Notes: generated by a model not told the origin, from the sequence alone. Shown: positions 33,574-42,371, counted from the stretch's first letter. The stretch: DNA of 51,600 nucleotides from Bacteroidales bacterium (GCA_017438945.1 JAFRUI010000009.1:1-51600); one strand, 5' to 3'. Made by a program: numbers and translations.

Positions 33574-36174
33574 TTAAAATGAGACATGGAAGGTGAAACG
33601 GATTCCGTTCTTTCCCCAGCCTTTGAGATCCTTGGCGTAAGTAAGGCGGCGGACGTAGTCGATGCGGAGGAATTGTAATATGTTTTCAATCCCTGCGGTG
33701 ATTTCCATGTAGGGCAGTTTCCCCATCGCCCCGCAGCCGTCGGGAAGCAGATAAAGACCCGTGGAGGAGGGACTTGGGATGTTCTTGGATGAGAGGCTGC
33801 CGTAAATCCCGCTGAAGGAGAGTACCTCACGGAATTTGAGACGGTTCCAGAGCGGTATTCGGTTGAAAATCCACCCTTTCAGATAGTAAGTGGCGTAAAC
33901 AGCCACATATCGGTCCATGATGAACTCCATGGGCTTCATGAGATTGAAAGTGTTGGGAGTGAGGAACAATGACTGGTTGGCCGGTGGGACATACAGCTTG
34001 GGGAAGGGCACCGCGTCCCAGACGATGCCCGCCTGTACGGTGGCGTCAATGTGCCCGAACGCGGAGAGCCAGAATCTCTTCTCGACGGAAAAATCAGTCT
34101 TGTTAAAGACAAAACGTCGGTCTATGCTGCCGAAAGTGTGTGTTAGGCAGAAGATGGGAGCGTTTTTGGAAAGCTTGAAGAGGTCTTTTTCCCCCATCTG
34201 CTTGTTGTAGGAGAGCTCACCGGGCGACCAGCGGATCTTTATCGCCCATTCAAAGTTGTTGAAATCGTTCACTTGGGAAAAAGACCCGTCGCGATTGATG
34301 CGCCAGTAGGCCAGCGTGCCAGTCGCCTCGTTGTTCTCGTACTGAAGCCAGGTGTCCAAACTGAAACGGTTCTGCCACTCTTTTATATAGCGCAATTTGG
34401 CTCTGCGGACATATTGCGCAGACAAATCCGGACTGCCGGTGTTGTAAGACATCAGCAGGTTGTCGCGATCCATATAGGAGAAACTCTGTCCGGGCATTTC
34501 CATGTCGTAACTATAGGTGCAATAGATGGCGTTTCGCGGGAACTCGTTGATGTGGCGCTCTTTCTTGACAAAACTATGCACGAAGGTGAGATTGTATTTC
34601 AGCCGCAAGTCTTTGCATCCGAAAGCGAGGTATCCATTCATGAACCAGCGGTCATGCATTTTGGCGGTGGTCATTCCTCCGAGTCGTAGCCGAACTCCCT
34701 CCGTAGGGTTATAGCTGATGATGTCATATATCGGCCCGATATCGAAACGGCTGAGCTTCCGCTCTTTGGCGGTGGCGATATAGCCTGTGCTGAAAATCTC
34801 GGCGGTCTTCTCCAGCCCCTTGATAAAAGGCAAGCGCCGCAACTCCGTCGACAAACTGTCGATGAAGGATTCCTTGGCTGTCAGGGGCATAGGCCGCATC
34901 TTTTTCCACCTGCCGCTTTTGTATTTCCAGACATCAGGGGAGACGAGTGCTTCGCCCGATGCCGCATTGGACAGTGAATCAGGCAGATCGACCCCTATCT
35001 CATGATTATACCACAAGGTGGTCTGGTGCGCGTATATTTTCCGCAGTTTCTTGAAAAGAGCAAATTGTGCGTAGGTGTGCGCGATTTTCGGCATCCAAAG
35101 CCCGCTGTCGTTTTGAGTGAACTCTTGTTCGACAAACAGCTGCTTCACGAAATTCATGTTTATGTTGTATGGAGCGCTCATGGCATACTTTTTCAGTGCG
35201 AAAGTTCCGTCATTCACGATGTACATGCGTCCGGTGAAACCGAAAAGACGGCTGTTCACGGGTGAAAAAGTGAGTTCGGTGCAGGAAATCCCGTCTATAT
35301 AGATAGTGTCGGTGATGTAATAATGGTAGTATGTTGTCGCCAATGTGGAAGAAAGCGGGCTCACGAACCGGTTGAGCATCAGTTCAATGTCATTGTCGAA
35401 GATGTTGATTTCCGTGAAGATGGCATCCAGGTTGGTGCCGAGCCCTTCCTTGTCGAACACCTCGTCCACTCCTTGCATCCGCTTGGCTGTTATGTAGGTC
35501 ACATCTTTGCGTGGCGACCGCTGGAAATAACGTTCCATCAAGGTTTCTCGCAATGAGATGGTCAGAACGGGTATCGTGTCCGTCGGCAGTGTGTCGATGT
35601 ACTTCTCCAAAAAAGAGAATTGGCGGACGAACCTGTTTTTCTGAAAGTTCACGTCAAATCTACCAAAAGAGAGAACCAACTTTTTATAGCTGTTGGATTT
35701 ATATTTTTCGGTGGATTCGATACGGTCATCGTCTTTGTGAGCGATCACCTGCTTGACCAGCTCGATGGCGGGGTTCCCTTTGCGCACATATTTCTGCCGT
35801 TTCTTGGAGACCACCACCTCCTGCAGCGACTGTGCGGTGTTAATGAAAATGTCGCGGTGTCGTTCCCCTTTTGGGATGATGAGAGTGTCCGTGTTGTAAA
35901 AGGAGTATTTGACGATGAGGGTGTCGGTGTTCGCAAAGGGGAGCCGGTAGAAACCGTTGGCGTCAGAAAAGGTTCCGACCGAAGTGCCCTTCCATTGTAT
36001 CCTGGCCATATATACCATAGAGGTGTCACCGGACATACCTATGGTGTAAACCTGGCCTGTGAGGGATTGTGCTGCGATTTTTCCGGAAAATACACATAGC
36101 AGGAGCAGGCAGCCCATCCATTTGGATAGAAGAAGCCGTGGTAATCTCCTGAAAATGTTTTTCGTAGAACTCAT
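33574..36174 (-). CDS. DUF5686 outer-membrane protein with carboxypeptidase-regulatory-like domain
   Basis: 866 residues from ATG 36174. Signal peptide (WMGCLLLLCVFSGKIAAQ), a CarboxypepD_reg-like beta-sandwich at about residues 37-115 (LTGQVYTIG ... GTSVGTFSDANGFYRLPF), then the DUF5686 region (KGNPAIELVKQVIAHKDDDRIESTEKYKSN...) and a beta-barrel ending in aromatic FTFHVSF, the usual outer-membrane insertion signal. Function of the family is unknown; the TonB-receptor-like layout suggests an outer-membrane channel or surface-assembly factor. The open frame extends to 36258, but that extension enters the terminator hairpin of the upstream gene. Confidence 0.85.
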   Translation of the reverse strand: MSSTKNIFRRLPRLLLSKWMGCLLLLCVFSGKIAAQSLTGQVYTIGMSGDTSMVYMARIQWKGTSVGTFSDANGFYRLPFANTDTLIVKYSFYNTDTLIIPKGERHRDIFINTAQSLQEVVVSKKRQKYVRKGNPAIELVKQVIAHKDDDRIESTEKYKSNSYKKLVLSFGRFDVNFQKNRFVRQFSFLEKYIDTLPTDTIPVLTISLRETLMERYFQRSPRKDVTYITAKRMQGVDEVFDKEGLGTNLDAIFTEINIFDNDIELMLNRFVSPLSSTLATTYYHYYITDTIYIDGISCTELTFSPVNSRLFGFTGRMYIVNDGTFALKKYAMSAPYNINMNFVKQLFVEQEFTQNDSGLWMPKIAHTYAQFALFKKLRKIYAHQTTLWYNHEIGVDLPDSLSNAASGEALVSPDVWKYKSGRWKKMRPMPLTAKESFIDSLSTELRRLPFIKGLEKTAEIFSTGYIATAKERKLSRFDIGPIYDIISYNPTEGVRLRLGGMTTAKMHDRWFMNGYLAFGCKDLRLKYNLTFVHSFVKKERHINEFPRNAIYCTYSYDMEMPGQSFSYMDRDNLLMSYNTGSPDLSAQYVRRAKLRYIKEWQNRFSLDTWLQYENNEATGTLAYWRINRDGSFSQVNDFNNFEWAIKIRWSPGELSYNKQMGEKDLFKLSKNAPIFCLTHTFGSIDRRFVFNKTDFSVEKRFWLSAFGHIDATVQAGIVWDAVPFPKLYVPPANQSLFLTPNTFNLMKPMEFIMDRYVAVYATYYLKGWIFNRIPLWNRLKFREVLSFSGIYGSLSSKNIPSPSSTGLYLLPDGCGAMGKLPYMEITAGIENILQFLRIDYVRRLTYAKDLKGWGKNGIRFTFHVSF

Positions 36175-36245
36175 TTCGGTTACGGGTATTTTCCTGAACT
36201 TGCAATATTCATGCCGACATGGACAAGTCTCAATGACATAAAAAT

Positions 36246-36275
36246 AACGGGCACGCAATTGCTGACGTGCCCGTT
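36246..36275 (-). terminator. Terminator of the Cys/Met lyase gene
   Basis: Ten-base perfect stem (AACGGGCACG with CGTGCCCGTT), ten-base loop, followed on the minus strand by TATTTTT. A good intrinsic terminator. Confidence 0.8.
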
Positions 36276-36301
36276 TTGTTTAGTCAAAAGCCGACGTCGT
36301 C

Positions 36302-37498
36302 TTATTTCGTGGCGTCGATGGCCTGCTTAATCAGCTGGAAGGTGCGCTCCGGATCGTTGTCCAGGCCCATGGAGAAGCGGATGAGGCCTTCGCTCATGCC
36401 CATCTCGTGCTGGATTTCCTCGGGAACCTCGGAAGAGGTGGATTTGCCGGAGTTGCTGAACAGGGTCTTGAAATAGCCGAGGCTGACGGCGAGGTAGCCC
36501 ACGCCCAGCTCTTGCATCTTCTCCATGATGGCGCTGGCTCTCTCGGCCGTGCCCATGTCGATGGAGATCATGCCGCCGAAGCCGTAACCATCGTTCATCA
36601 TCGATTTGAACAGCTCGTAGTCAGGATGCTCGGGAAGGCCGGGGTAGTTGTACTTGATGCCGGTCTCTTTGAAGCGTTTGGCCAGATACATGGCGTTCTC
36701 GCTGTGTTTCTTCATGCGGATATGCAGGGTGTGCAGGTTCTTCTGGATGCTTGTGGAGCGGAAGGTGTCGAGCACGGGACCCAGCAACATGGCGGTGCCG
36801 GTGTTCACGTCAATCAGGGAGTTGATGTATTCGGCAGAACCGCAGATGGCTCCGGCCACGCAGTCGTTCATGCCGTTCACATATTTGGTCATACTGTAAA
36901 TCACCACGTCAGCGCCCAAACGGTAGGGGGAGAAAATCATCGGGGTGAAGGTGTTGTCAACCAACAGTTTGGCACCAGCGGCGTGTGCTATCTTCGACAG
37001 TTCGGGAAGGTTGGCGATACGCAGCAACGGGTTGTTCATTGTCTCGGTGTAGAGCACCTTGGTGTTCGGACGGATGGCCTTCTTCACGGCGTCAAGGTCT
37101 TGCATGTTCACGAAGGTGACATCGACATTGAACTTTTTGAGGTAGTTGTTCAAGAAAGCGAAGGTGCCGCCGTAGGTGGTCATGCTGGAGACGATATGGT
37201 CGCCGCTCTTCACTTCGTGCAACAGAGCGACGGTGATGGCGGCCATGCCGGAACCAGTTGTCCAAGCTAACTCAGTGCCCTCGATGGCAGCCAATGACTG
37301 TGCCAAAGAGAGGGTGCTGGGGTTCCAGTGACGGGAATAGAGGAAGTAGCCCTCGGTTTCACCATGGAAGGTGTCGGTCATCGTTTTGGCCTGTTCGAAC
37401 ATAAACGTTGCGCTATCACAGATAGCTGGGTTGACACCACGGTAGGCGTCTTTCTTGTCCAATCTTTCAAGGTTGGTTGCGGGATCGAATTTTTCCAT
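36302..37498 (-). CDS. PLP-dependent Cys/Met metabolism enzyme (methionine gamma-lyase-like)
   Basis: 398 residues of the cystathionine gamma-synthase/gamma-lyase fold. YFLYSRHWNPST is the PLP-phosphate tyrosine/arginine motif from the neighbouring subunit, and SMTKYVNGMND supplies the Schiff-base lysine. In most family members this reads SxTKYxxGHSD; the Met-Asn in place of His-Ser is unusual. It may split methionine or homocysteine to a 2-oxoacid, ammonia and thiol, or act as a cystathionine lyase; the sequence does not decide. Single-gene transcript with a TATTTTTG element about 40 bases upstream and a strong terminator. Confidence 0.8.
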   Translation of the reverse strand: MEKFDPATNLERLDKKDAYRGVNPAICDSATFMFEQAKTMTDTFHGETEGYFLYSRHWNPSTLSLAQSLAAIEGTELAWTTGSGMAAITVALLHEVKSGDHIVSSMTTYGGTFAFLNNYLKKFNVDVTFVNMQDLDAVKKAIRPNTKVLYTETMNNPLLRIANLPELSKIAHAAGAKLLVDNTFTPMIFSPYRLGADVVIYSMTKYVNGMNDCVAGAICGSAEYINSLIDVNTGTAMLLGPVLDTFRSTSIQKNLHTLHIRMKKHSENAMYLAKRFKETGIKYNYPGLPEHPDYELFKSMMNDGYGFGGMISIDMGTAERASAIMEKMQELGVGYLAVSLGYFKTLFSNSGKSTSSEVPEEIQHEMGMSEGLIRFSMGLDNDPERTFQLIKQAIDATK

Positions 37499-37535
37499 TT
37501 TTATGTCTTATTTTTGGATGTTAAAATTAATGGGG

Positions 37536-37543
37536 CAAAAATA
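37536..37543 (-). promoter_or_regulatory. -7 promoter element of the Cys/Met lyase gene
   Basis: TATTTTTG on the minus strand, exact match. Confidence 0.6.
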
Positions 37544-37568
37544 CATTTTTTATTGGTAATCTGAAAAA

Positions 37569-38975
37569 CTAATTGTATTCCAGCTTCCGAACCACATATC
37601 CCACTTTCCTTTGCGACATGATATTGATACGGAAGGCGGTGAGCATGAACTGGTTGTCGCCATACCACGGCTCAAAGCGGTCCACAGCAAACCGTTGTTT
37701 CTTGAATGCGATTTTGGGAAGAGGGAAGTTTATGGTGCGCATGGGGTCTTTCGTCTGGTAGGCGGAGTCGATCAGCATGGTGGTCAATTCCTGTGCGTTC
37801 TGATGGTATAATAGAATGTCATTGTTTTGCAACGGGAAGATCTTCAGTTTCTTGATAACGCTTGAATGGAGGGAAGACTCCTCGTCATAAGGAAAAATGA
37901 CATTGGTCTGAAACACCCCGTTGGTGTCGAAGAAATGAACATCAGCACGCTCGTAGCGGTAGCCGTTGAAGCGCGGCTCTAAATACCAACCATTGAAATA
38001 GTTGTAGTATTCTGTATAGTAGAGTTCTGTCACACAGGATATTCCGCCTTTTTTAACGCTTGCTTCACCTGAAAGGAAATTGACGTAGGTGTGGGGGGCA
38101 ATGATGACCGTCTGTTTGTTTTTGACACGGTCGGGAAGGCTTGGGTTGGAAATGTCGGAGCAATAGATGGTTTCCGAAGGTATGACCTTGTGGTTCAAGA
38201 TGTTGACGGGGTGAAAATAGAAGGTCTCTTCGTCTTGGTAATAGAGCATCAGCACGGAGTGGTTGCGCCCGATGGGGAGCCATTGCGCCTGGGTGGCAGG
38301 CTCGTCGAGGATGTTGGCGAAGGAGGATTTCCCGTAAAAATCAGTCTCGAAATACATGGTGCGGTCGCCGGAGCAGAAGCAGATGACGGCCTTCCCCTGA
38401 GCGGTATCAACGGCGGTGGTCAGCACCTGTCCCGGATTGTCCTGTGTGAAGGTGAAAGGGATAGGCTGCGTGGCTGCTTCCGGCAGGAACCAGACTTCCT
38501 TGCCATTACGGGTGTGCACCGTGAAGAAAAAGTTCCCCTTGTAGTGATGCCACCATTCTGCTGAAGCAACTCCGGGTATTCCGGAAATGTCGCGTCTTTC
38601 CAGCCGTCGGCTTTCAGGGTGGTAGAGAAATAGGGTGCCTTCCCCGGTCAGACGGGATTTCACGAACTGTTGACAGATAATCGCCAGTGCCCCGTTCTCA
38701 TAAAAACAGCTGGTCGGCATCAGACCAAATGACAAGGTGAAAGAAGTGTCGAACTGCTTGTGGAACAGCGTGTCGTAATGATAGAGGACCAGTTTCTTGA
38801 TCTTCTTGTCCTTCTTTTCAAGTACCATACAAAGCCCTTTTTCATCGCAGGGTACACATCGCATCTTGGTGACCTTTTTGTCCAAGGCAATATCAAAACC
38901 GTTCGGGTCTTGCGCAAAGCAACCCGAACGGAATAGAGTTGTTAGTACTATTATGGTAAGGAGTACTTTCCTCAT
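37569..38975 (-). CDS. Secreted protein of unknown function, 468 aa
   Basis: No family recognised. The start MRKVLLTIIVLTTLFRSGCFAQ is a signal peptide; the Cys near its end has no proper lipobox spacing, so signal peptidase I is more likely. The mature part is a series of beta-strand-like segments with repeated short motifs of the kind VLYHYDTLFHKQFDT, LFLYHPESRRLERRDI, LMLYYQDEETFYFHPV, which suggests a beta-propeller. It lies 38 bases downstream of the CoA-transferase subunit gene, in the position where the B subunit would be expected. The nine-codon extension to 39002 is not protein-like, so I chose ATG 38975. Confidence 0.6.
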   Translation of the reverse strand: MRKVLLTIIVLTTLFRSGCFAQDPNGFDIALDKKVTKMRCVPCDEKGLCMVLEKKDKKIKKLVLYHYDTLFHKQFDTSFTLSFGLMPTSCFYENGALAIICQQFVKSRLTGEGTLFLYHPESRRLERRDISGIPGVASAEWWHHYKGNFFFTVHTRNGKEVWFLPEAATQPIPFTFTQDNPGQVLTTAVDTAQGKAVICFCSGDRTMYFETDFYGKSSFANILDEPATQAQWLPIGRNHSVLMLYYQDEETFYFHPVNILNHKVIPSETIYCSDISNPSLPDRVKNKQTVIIAPHTYVNFLSGEASVKKGGISCVTELYYTEYYNYFNGWYLEPRFNGYRYERADVHFFDTNGVFQTNVIFPYDEESSLHSSVIKKLKIFPLQNNDILLYHQNAQELTTMLIDSAYQTKDPMRTINFPLPKIAFKKQRFAVDRFEPWYGDNQFMLTAFRINIMSQRKVGYVVRKLEYN

Positions 38976-38989
38976 ATTTTCGATTTTAG

Positions 38990-39014
38990 ACTTAAGTCCC
39001 AAGTCTCAAGTCTT
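38990..39014. repeat. Intergenic 7-base tandem repeat tract (AAGTCCC/AAGTCTC units)
   Basis: Three units running into the CoA-transferase stop codon. Member of the dispersed heptad family. Confidence 0.75.
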
Positions 39015-39657
39015 ACTTCACGATATAATCAACATAAATTCCCGGGGTGTGGATTTGTTCCATCGGGATGGAGCCGGTGGGAACCAGTTCCTTGGTTTCC
39101 AGAATCACCAGGTCGGCGGCGGCGGCCATCATGGGGTTGAAGTTCTGGGTTGTGCCTTTGTAGATGGCGTTGCCCATTTCGTCGCAGATGCTGGCGCCAA
39201 TGATGGCGACGTCGGCGTGGAGAGGCAGTTCCAGCAGGTATTCCTTGCCGTCGACTTCGATTTTGCGTTTGCCGTTCTCCACCACGGTGCCGAGACCGGT
39301 CTGGGTGAGGACACCGCCGAGACCAGCTCCGCCGCAACGGATGCGTTCAGCGAGGGTCCCCTGAGGGCAGAATTCGATTTCGAGAGTTTTCTCGTTCAGC
39401 TGTTGGATGGTGTCCGCATTGGTGCCGATGTGGGAGGCGTAAAGCTTTTTCACCTGCTTGTTGGCAATCAACATGCCGATGAATTTGTTGGGGTATGCGG
39501 TGTCGTTGCAGATCAAGGTGAGATCCTTAACCCCTTTGTTGGCAATGGCTTCCACCATTTTCACACCCGTACCGGCGCCCAAGAAACCACCGATCATCAA
39601 GGTCATTCCGTCTTTCACATGCGCAACTGCGTCTTCAATAGAAATTAATTTGCTCAT
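39013..39657 (-). CDS. CoA-transferase subunit A (acetate/butyrate-acetoacetate type)
   Basis: 214 residues, complete. LISIEDAVAHVKDGMTLMIGGFLGAGTG carries the conserved N-terminal CoA-binding GGF region, and the remainder (CPQGTLAERIRCGGAGLGGVLTQTGLGT, GASICDEMGNAIYKGTTQNFNPMMAAAADLVILE) fits the alpha subunit of acetate/acetoacetate CoA-transferases. The catalytic glutamate is carried by the B subunit, which is not next to it: downstream is an unrelated secreted protein and upstream the promoter region. It must pair with a B subunit encoded elsewhere. Function fits the end of the lysine or butyrate fermentation path. Confidence 0.9.
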   Translation of the reverse strand: MSKLISIEDAVAHVKDGMTLMIGGFLGAGTGVKMVEAIANKGVKDLTLICNDTAYPNKFIGMLIANKQVKKLYASHIGTNADTIQQLNEKTLEIEFCPQGTLAERIRCGGAGLGGVLTQTGLGTVVENGKRKIEVDGKEYLLELPLHADVAIIGASICDEMGNAIYKGTTQNFNPMMAAAADLVILETKELVPTGSIPMEQIHTPGIYVDYIVK

Positions 39658-39698
39658 AATGCTTTATATTTAAATTGTATATACAAATATTGGGATTG

Positions 39699-39706
39699 CA
39701 AAAATA
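39699..39706 (-). promoter_or_regulatory. -7 promoter element of the CoA-transferase gene
   Basis: TATTTTTG on the minus strand, 42 bases upstream of the ATG, divergent from nadB. Confidence 0.55.
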
Positions 39707-39741
39707 CATTTTTTTTATTACGATTTGCAAATAGCGGAGGT

Positions 39742-39753
39742 GAATAATTATTC
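39742..39753. promoter_or_regulatory. Perfect 12-bp palindrome in the nadB/CoA-transferase divergent promoter
   Basis: GAATAATTATTC, flanked by partly complementary GGAG/CTCC. It lies upstream of the nadB -7 element and between the two divergent promoters, a position suited to an operator. No regulator can be named. Confidence 0.4.
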
Positions 39754-39772
39754 GCTCCTACAAAAAAAAATG

Positions 39773-39780
39773 TACCTTTG
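39773..39780 (+). promoter_or_regulatory. -7 promoter element of nadB
   Basis: TACCTTTG on the plus strand, exact TAnnTTTG match, 27 bases upstream of the ATG. Confidence 0.65.
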
Positions 39781-39806
39781 CACCCGAATATTCATTAAGT
39801 GAGATT

Positions 39807-41381
39807 ATGCGTAAAGAAGTAGATTTTTTGGTGATCGGTTCAGGCATTGCCGGACTGTGTTTCGCCCTGAAGGCCGCCAATTTCGGCAAAGTCTGCATGG
39901 TTACAAAGGCGAAGATGGACGACGGCTCCACGCGCTATGCGCAAGGTGGTATCGCGTCTGTCATCTATAAGCCAGATACTTACGAAAAGCATATAGAGGA
40001 CACGATGGTGGCCGGCGACGAGCTTTCCGACCGCCACATCGTGGAGCTGACCATCCGCGAAGCCACCGAACGCGTGATGGAGCTGGTGCAGTGGGGGGTG
40101 GATTTCGACAAGAATCAGGACGGCAGTTTCGCCCTCGGCAAAGAGGGAGGACACTCGATGAACCGTATTCTGCACCACAAGGACATCACCGGCTATGAAA
40201 TTGAGCAGAAGCTGATTTTGGCCGCACGGAAGAACCCGAACATCGAGATTTACGAAGACCGGCTGGCAGTGGAGATCATCACCCAGCACCATCTCGGTGT
40301 GGAGGTGAATCGCCGCACGCCCGATATCACCTGCTACGGCGCATACGTCTATAATCCTGAATCCAAGAAGATACATACCATCCTTGCCAAGGTGACGATG
40401 ATGGCCACCGGCGGTCTTGGAATGGTCTATGAGCACACCACCAACCCGGTGGTGGCCACCGGTGACGGCGTGGCAATGGTCTATCGTGCCAAGGGCGTGG
40501 TGCGTGGCATGGAGTTCATCCAGTTTCACCCGACCTCCTTGTATAACCCCAAAGAGTCGCCCTCGTTCCTCATCACCGAAGCCATGCGCGGCGCTGGCGC
40601 CATCCTGCGCGACGCCAACGGGGTGGCTTTCATGGAGAAATATGACGCGCGCGGATCCCTCGCACCTCGCGACATCGTGGCCCGCGCCATCGACTCCGAG
40701 ATGAAACAGCAGGGCGTGGATCATGTCTTTCTCGACACCTCGCCCATTCCACAAAAAGAGATTTTCGAGCATTTCCCCAATATTTACGCCAAATGTCTGA
40801 GCATCGGTATTGACATTACCAAGGAGATGATTCCGGTGGTGCCGGTGGAGCATTATTCCTGCGGCGGTATTCAGACCGACGAGTGGGGGGCGACCTCCAT
40901 CCGGAACCTATATGCTTCCGGTGAGTGCGCGTCCACAGGACTTCATGGTGCCAACCGTCTGGCATCCAATTCGTTGCTTGAGGCGTTGGTCTTTTCACAC
41001 CGCGCCTGTATCCGTGCGGTGGAGGATCTGCCCAACATCCAGTTCTGCCACGACGTGCCCGACTGGAACAGTGAGGGCACCGTCCTTAACGAGGAAATGG
41101 TGCTCATCACGCAGGAACGCAAGGAGTTGCAGACCATTATGAGTAGCTATGTCGGCATTGTGCGCTCCGACCTGCGCCTGCAGCGCGCTTTCGACCGTCT
41201 CGAAATCCTCTATCGTGAAACGGAGGACCTCTACAAGAAGTCCATCCTCAACCCCGAAATCTGCGAGTTGCGTAACCTTATCAATATCGGCTACCTCATC
41301 GTGCGTCACGCCATGGCCCGCAAGGAAAGCCGCGGCTTGCACTACTCCCTTGACTATCCCCCTCATTCAATTAAGAATTAA
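39807..41381 (+). CDS. nadB: L-aspartate oxidase
   Basis: 524-residue FAD enzyme that oxidises L-aspartate to iminoaspartate, first step of de novo NAD synthesis; in anaerobes fumarate serves as acceptor. GSGIAG at residues 11-16 is the FAD dinucleotide-binding motif; YAQGGIASV, the HSMNRILHHKD segment, TGGLGMVYEHTTNP, EFIQFHPTSLY and the SCGGIQTD..G motif are all family features. The usual partners nadA and nadC are not here. The heptad tract begins two bases after the stop. Confidence 0.95.
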   Translation: MRKEVDFLVIGSGIAGLCFALKAANFGKVCMVTKAKMDDGSTRYAQGGIASVIYKPDTYEKHIEDTMVAGDELSDRHIVELTIREATERVMELVQWGVDFDKNQDGSFALGKEGGHSMNRILHHKDITGYEIEQKLILAARKNPNIEIYEDRLAVEIITQHHLGVEVNRRTPDITCYGAYVYNPESKKIHTILAKVTMMATGGLGMVYEHTTNPVVATGDGVAMVYRAKGVVRGMEFIQFHPTSLYNPKESPSFLITEAMRGAGAILRDANGVAFMEKYDARGSLAPRDIVARAIDSEMKQQGVDHVFLDTSPIPQKEIFEHFPNIYAKCLSIGIDITKEMIPVVPVEHYSCGGIQTDEWGATSIRNLYASGECASTGLHGANRLASNSLLEALVFSHRACIRAVEDLPNIQFCHDVPDWNSEGTVLNEEMVLITQERKELQTIMSSYVGIVRSDLRLQRAFDRLEILYRETEDLYKKSILNPEICELRNLINIGYLIVRHAMARKESRGLHYSLDYPPHSIKN

Positions 41382-41382
41382 C

Positions 41383-41459
41383 AATCACCAATCACCAATC
41401 ACTAATCACTAATCACTATACCCCAGCATCAATAACCCATAACCCCTAACCAATAACCA
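41383..41459. repeat. Intergenic 7-base tandem repeat tract (AATCACC/AATCACT, TAACCAA units)
   Basis: Five ATCACCA/ATCACTA units, then CAATAACCC / ATAACCC / CTAACCA units, filling the gap between nadB and the next ATG. Confidence 0.9.
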
Positions 41460-41464
41460 TTATT

Positions 41465-42322
41465 ATGAATCTAGAAGGAAGAAGAACAAGTTCAAATGTA
41501 GAAGACCGTCGGAGAGTGTCTGGCGGCACCATCGCCGGTGTCGGCGTGGGCGGCACGTTAATAGTGGTGCTGCTTTCCCTGTTTTTAGGTCGTAACCCGC
41601 AAGATGTGCTGCAACAAATCGGGCAGCAGAATGTGACCACCACCGAGAACCAGCGCGAATTTACCCAGGAAGAACAGGAACTGGCGGAGTTCGCCAGCAA
41701 GATTCTGGCCAGCACGGAGGATGTCTGGACGGAAGTGTTCAAGAAGATGGGCAAGACCTACCGAGCCCCGAAGATGGTGCTCTACACCGATGCGGTGCAG
41801 TCGGGTTGTGGCAACGCCACCTCCGCGGTGGGACCGTTCTACTGCTCGGCGGACGAGTGTCTGTACATCGATTTGAGTTTTTTCAGTACAATGAAGAAGC
41901 AGCTTGGTGCTGACGGCGACTTCGCTTACGCGTATGTGATTGCGCACGAGGTGGGGCACCACGTTCAGCATCTGTTAGGCACGTTGGACCAAGCCCATGC
42001 CCAAATGAGTCGAATGAACAAGACGGATGCCAATAAGGTGAGTGTCCGCATCGAGCTACAGGCCGACTTCTACGCCGGTGTCTGGGGCTATTACGAGAAC
42101 AAGACGTTCAAGTCGCTGGATGACGGCGATTTACGAGAAGCTATCGAGTGCGCGGCGGTCATCGGCGACGACTATCTCCAGAAAAAGGCTACAGGCGGCT
42201 TCAATCCCGAGTCATTCACCCATGGTTCCAGCGACCAGCGTATGAAATGGCTTAAGCTGGGTCTGACCACCGGCGATATGAGCCGAGGGAACACATTCAG
42301 CGTGCCGGAGTCACAGTTATAA
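41465..42322 (+). CDS. YpfJ-type neutral zinc metallopeptidase
   Basis: 285 residues. A short basic N-terminus is followed by one membrane segment (TIAGVGVGGTLIVVLLSLFL), then an acidic linker and a metallopeptidase domain with HEVGHHVQ (about residues 161-168). GCGNATSAVGPFYCSADECLYIDLSFF precedes it, and ELQADFYAGVW contains the likely third ligand Glu/Asp region. This is the layout of the YpfJ/KPN_02809 family. The domain should face the periplasm. Substrate unknown. An intrinsic terminator follows the stop. Confidence 0.9.
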   Translation: MNLEGRRTSSNVEDRRRVSGGTIAGVGVGGTLIVVLLSLFLGRNPQDVLQQIGQQNVTTTENQREFTQEEQELAEFASKILASTEDVWTEVFKKMGKTYRAPKMVLYTDAVQSGCGNATSAVGPFYCSADECLYIDLSFFSTMKKQLGADGDFAYAYVIAHEVGHHVQHLLGTLDQAHAQMSRMNKTDANKVSVRIELQADFYAGVWGYYENKTFKSLDDGDLREAIECAAVIGDDYLQKKATGGFNPESFTHGSSDQRMKWLKLGLTTGDMSRGNTFSVPESQL

Positions 42323-42346
42323 AATTTAAAAAAATGACATTCCACG

Positions 42347-42371
42347 GGGAGCTCGAAAGAGTTCCCTTTTT
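42347..42371 (+). terminator. Terminator of the YpfJ-like gene
   Basis: Eight-base stem (GGGAGCTC with GAGTTCCC, one wobble pair), GAAA tetraloop, followed by TTTTT. Confidence 0.85.

Noticed and set aside
39840-40853. Minus-strand open frame of 337 codons inside nadB
   Set aside because: Antisense shadow of nadB; no family-like segments.
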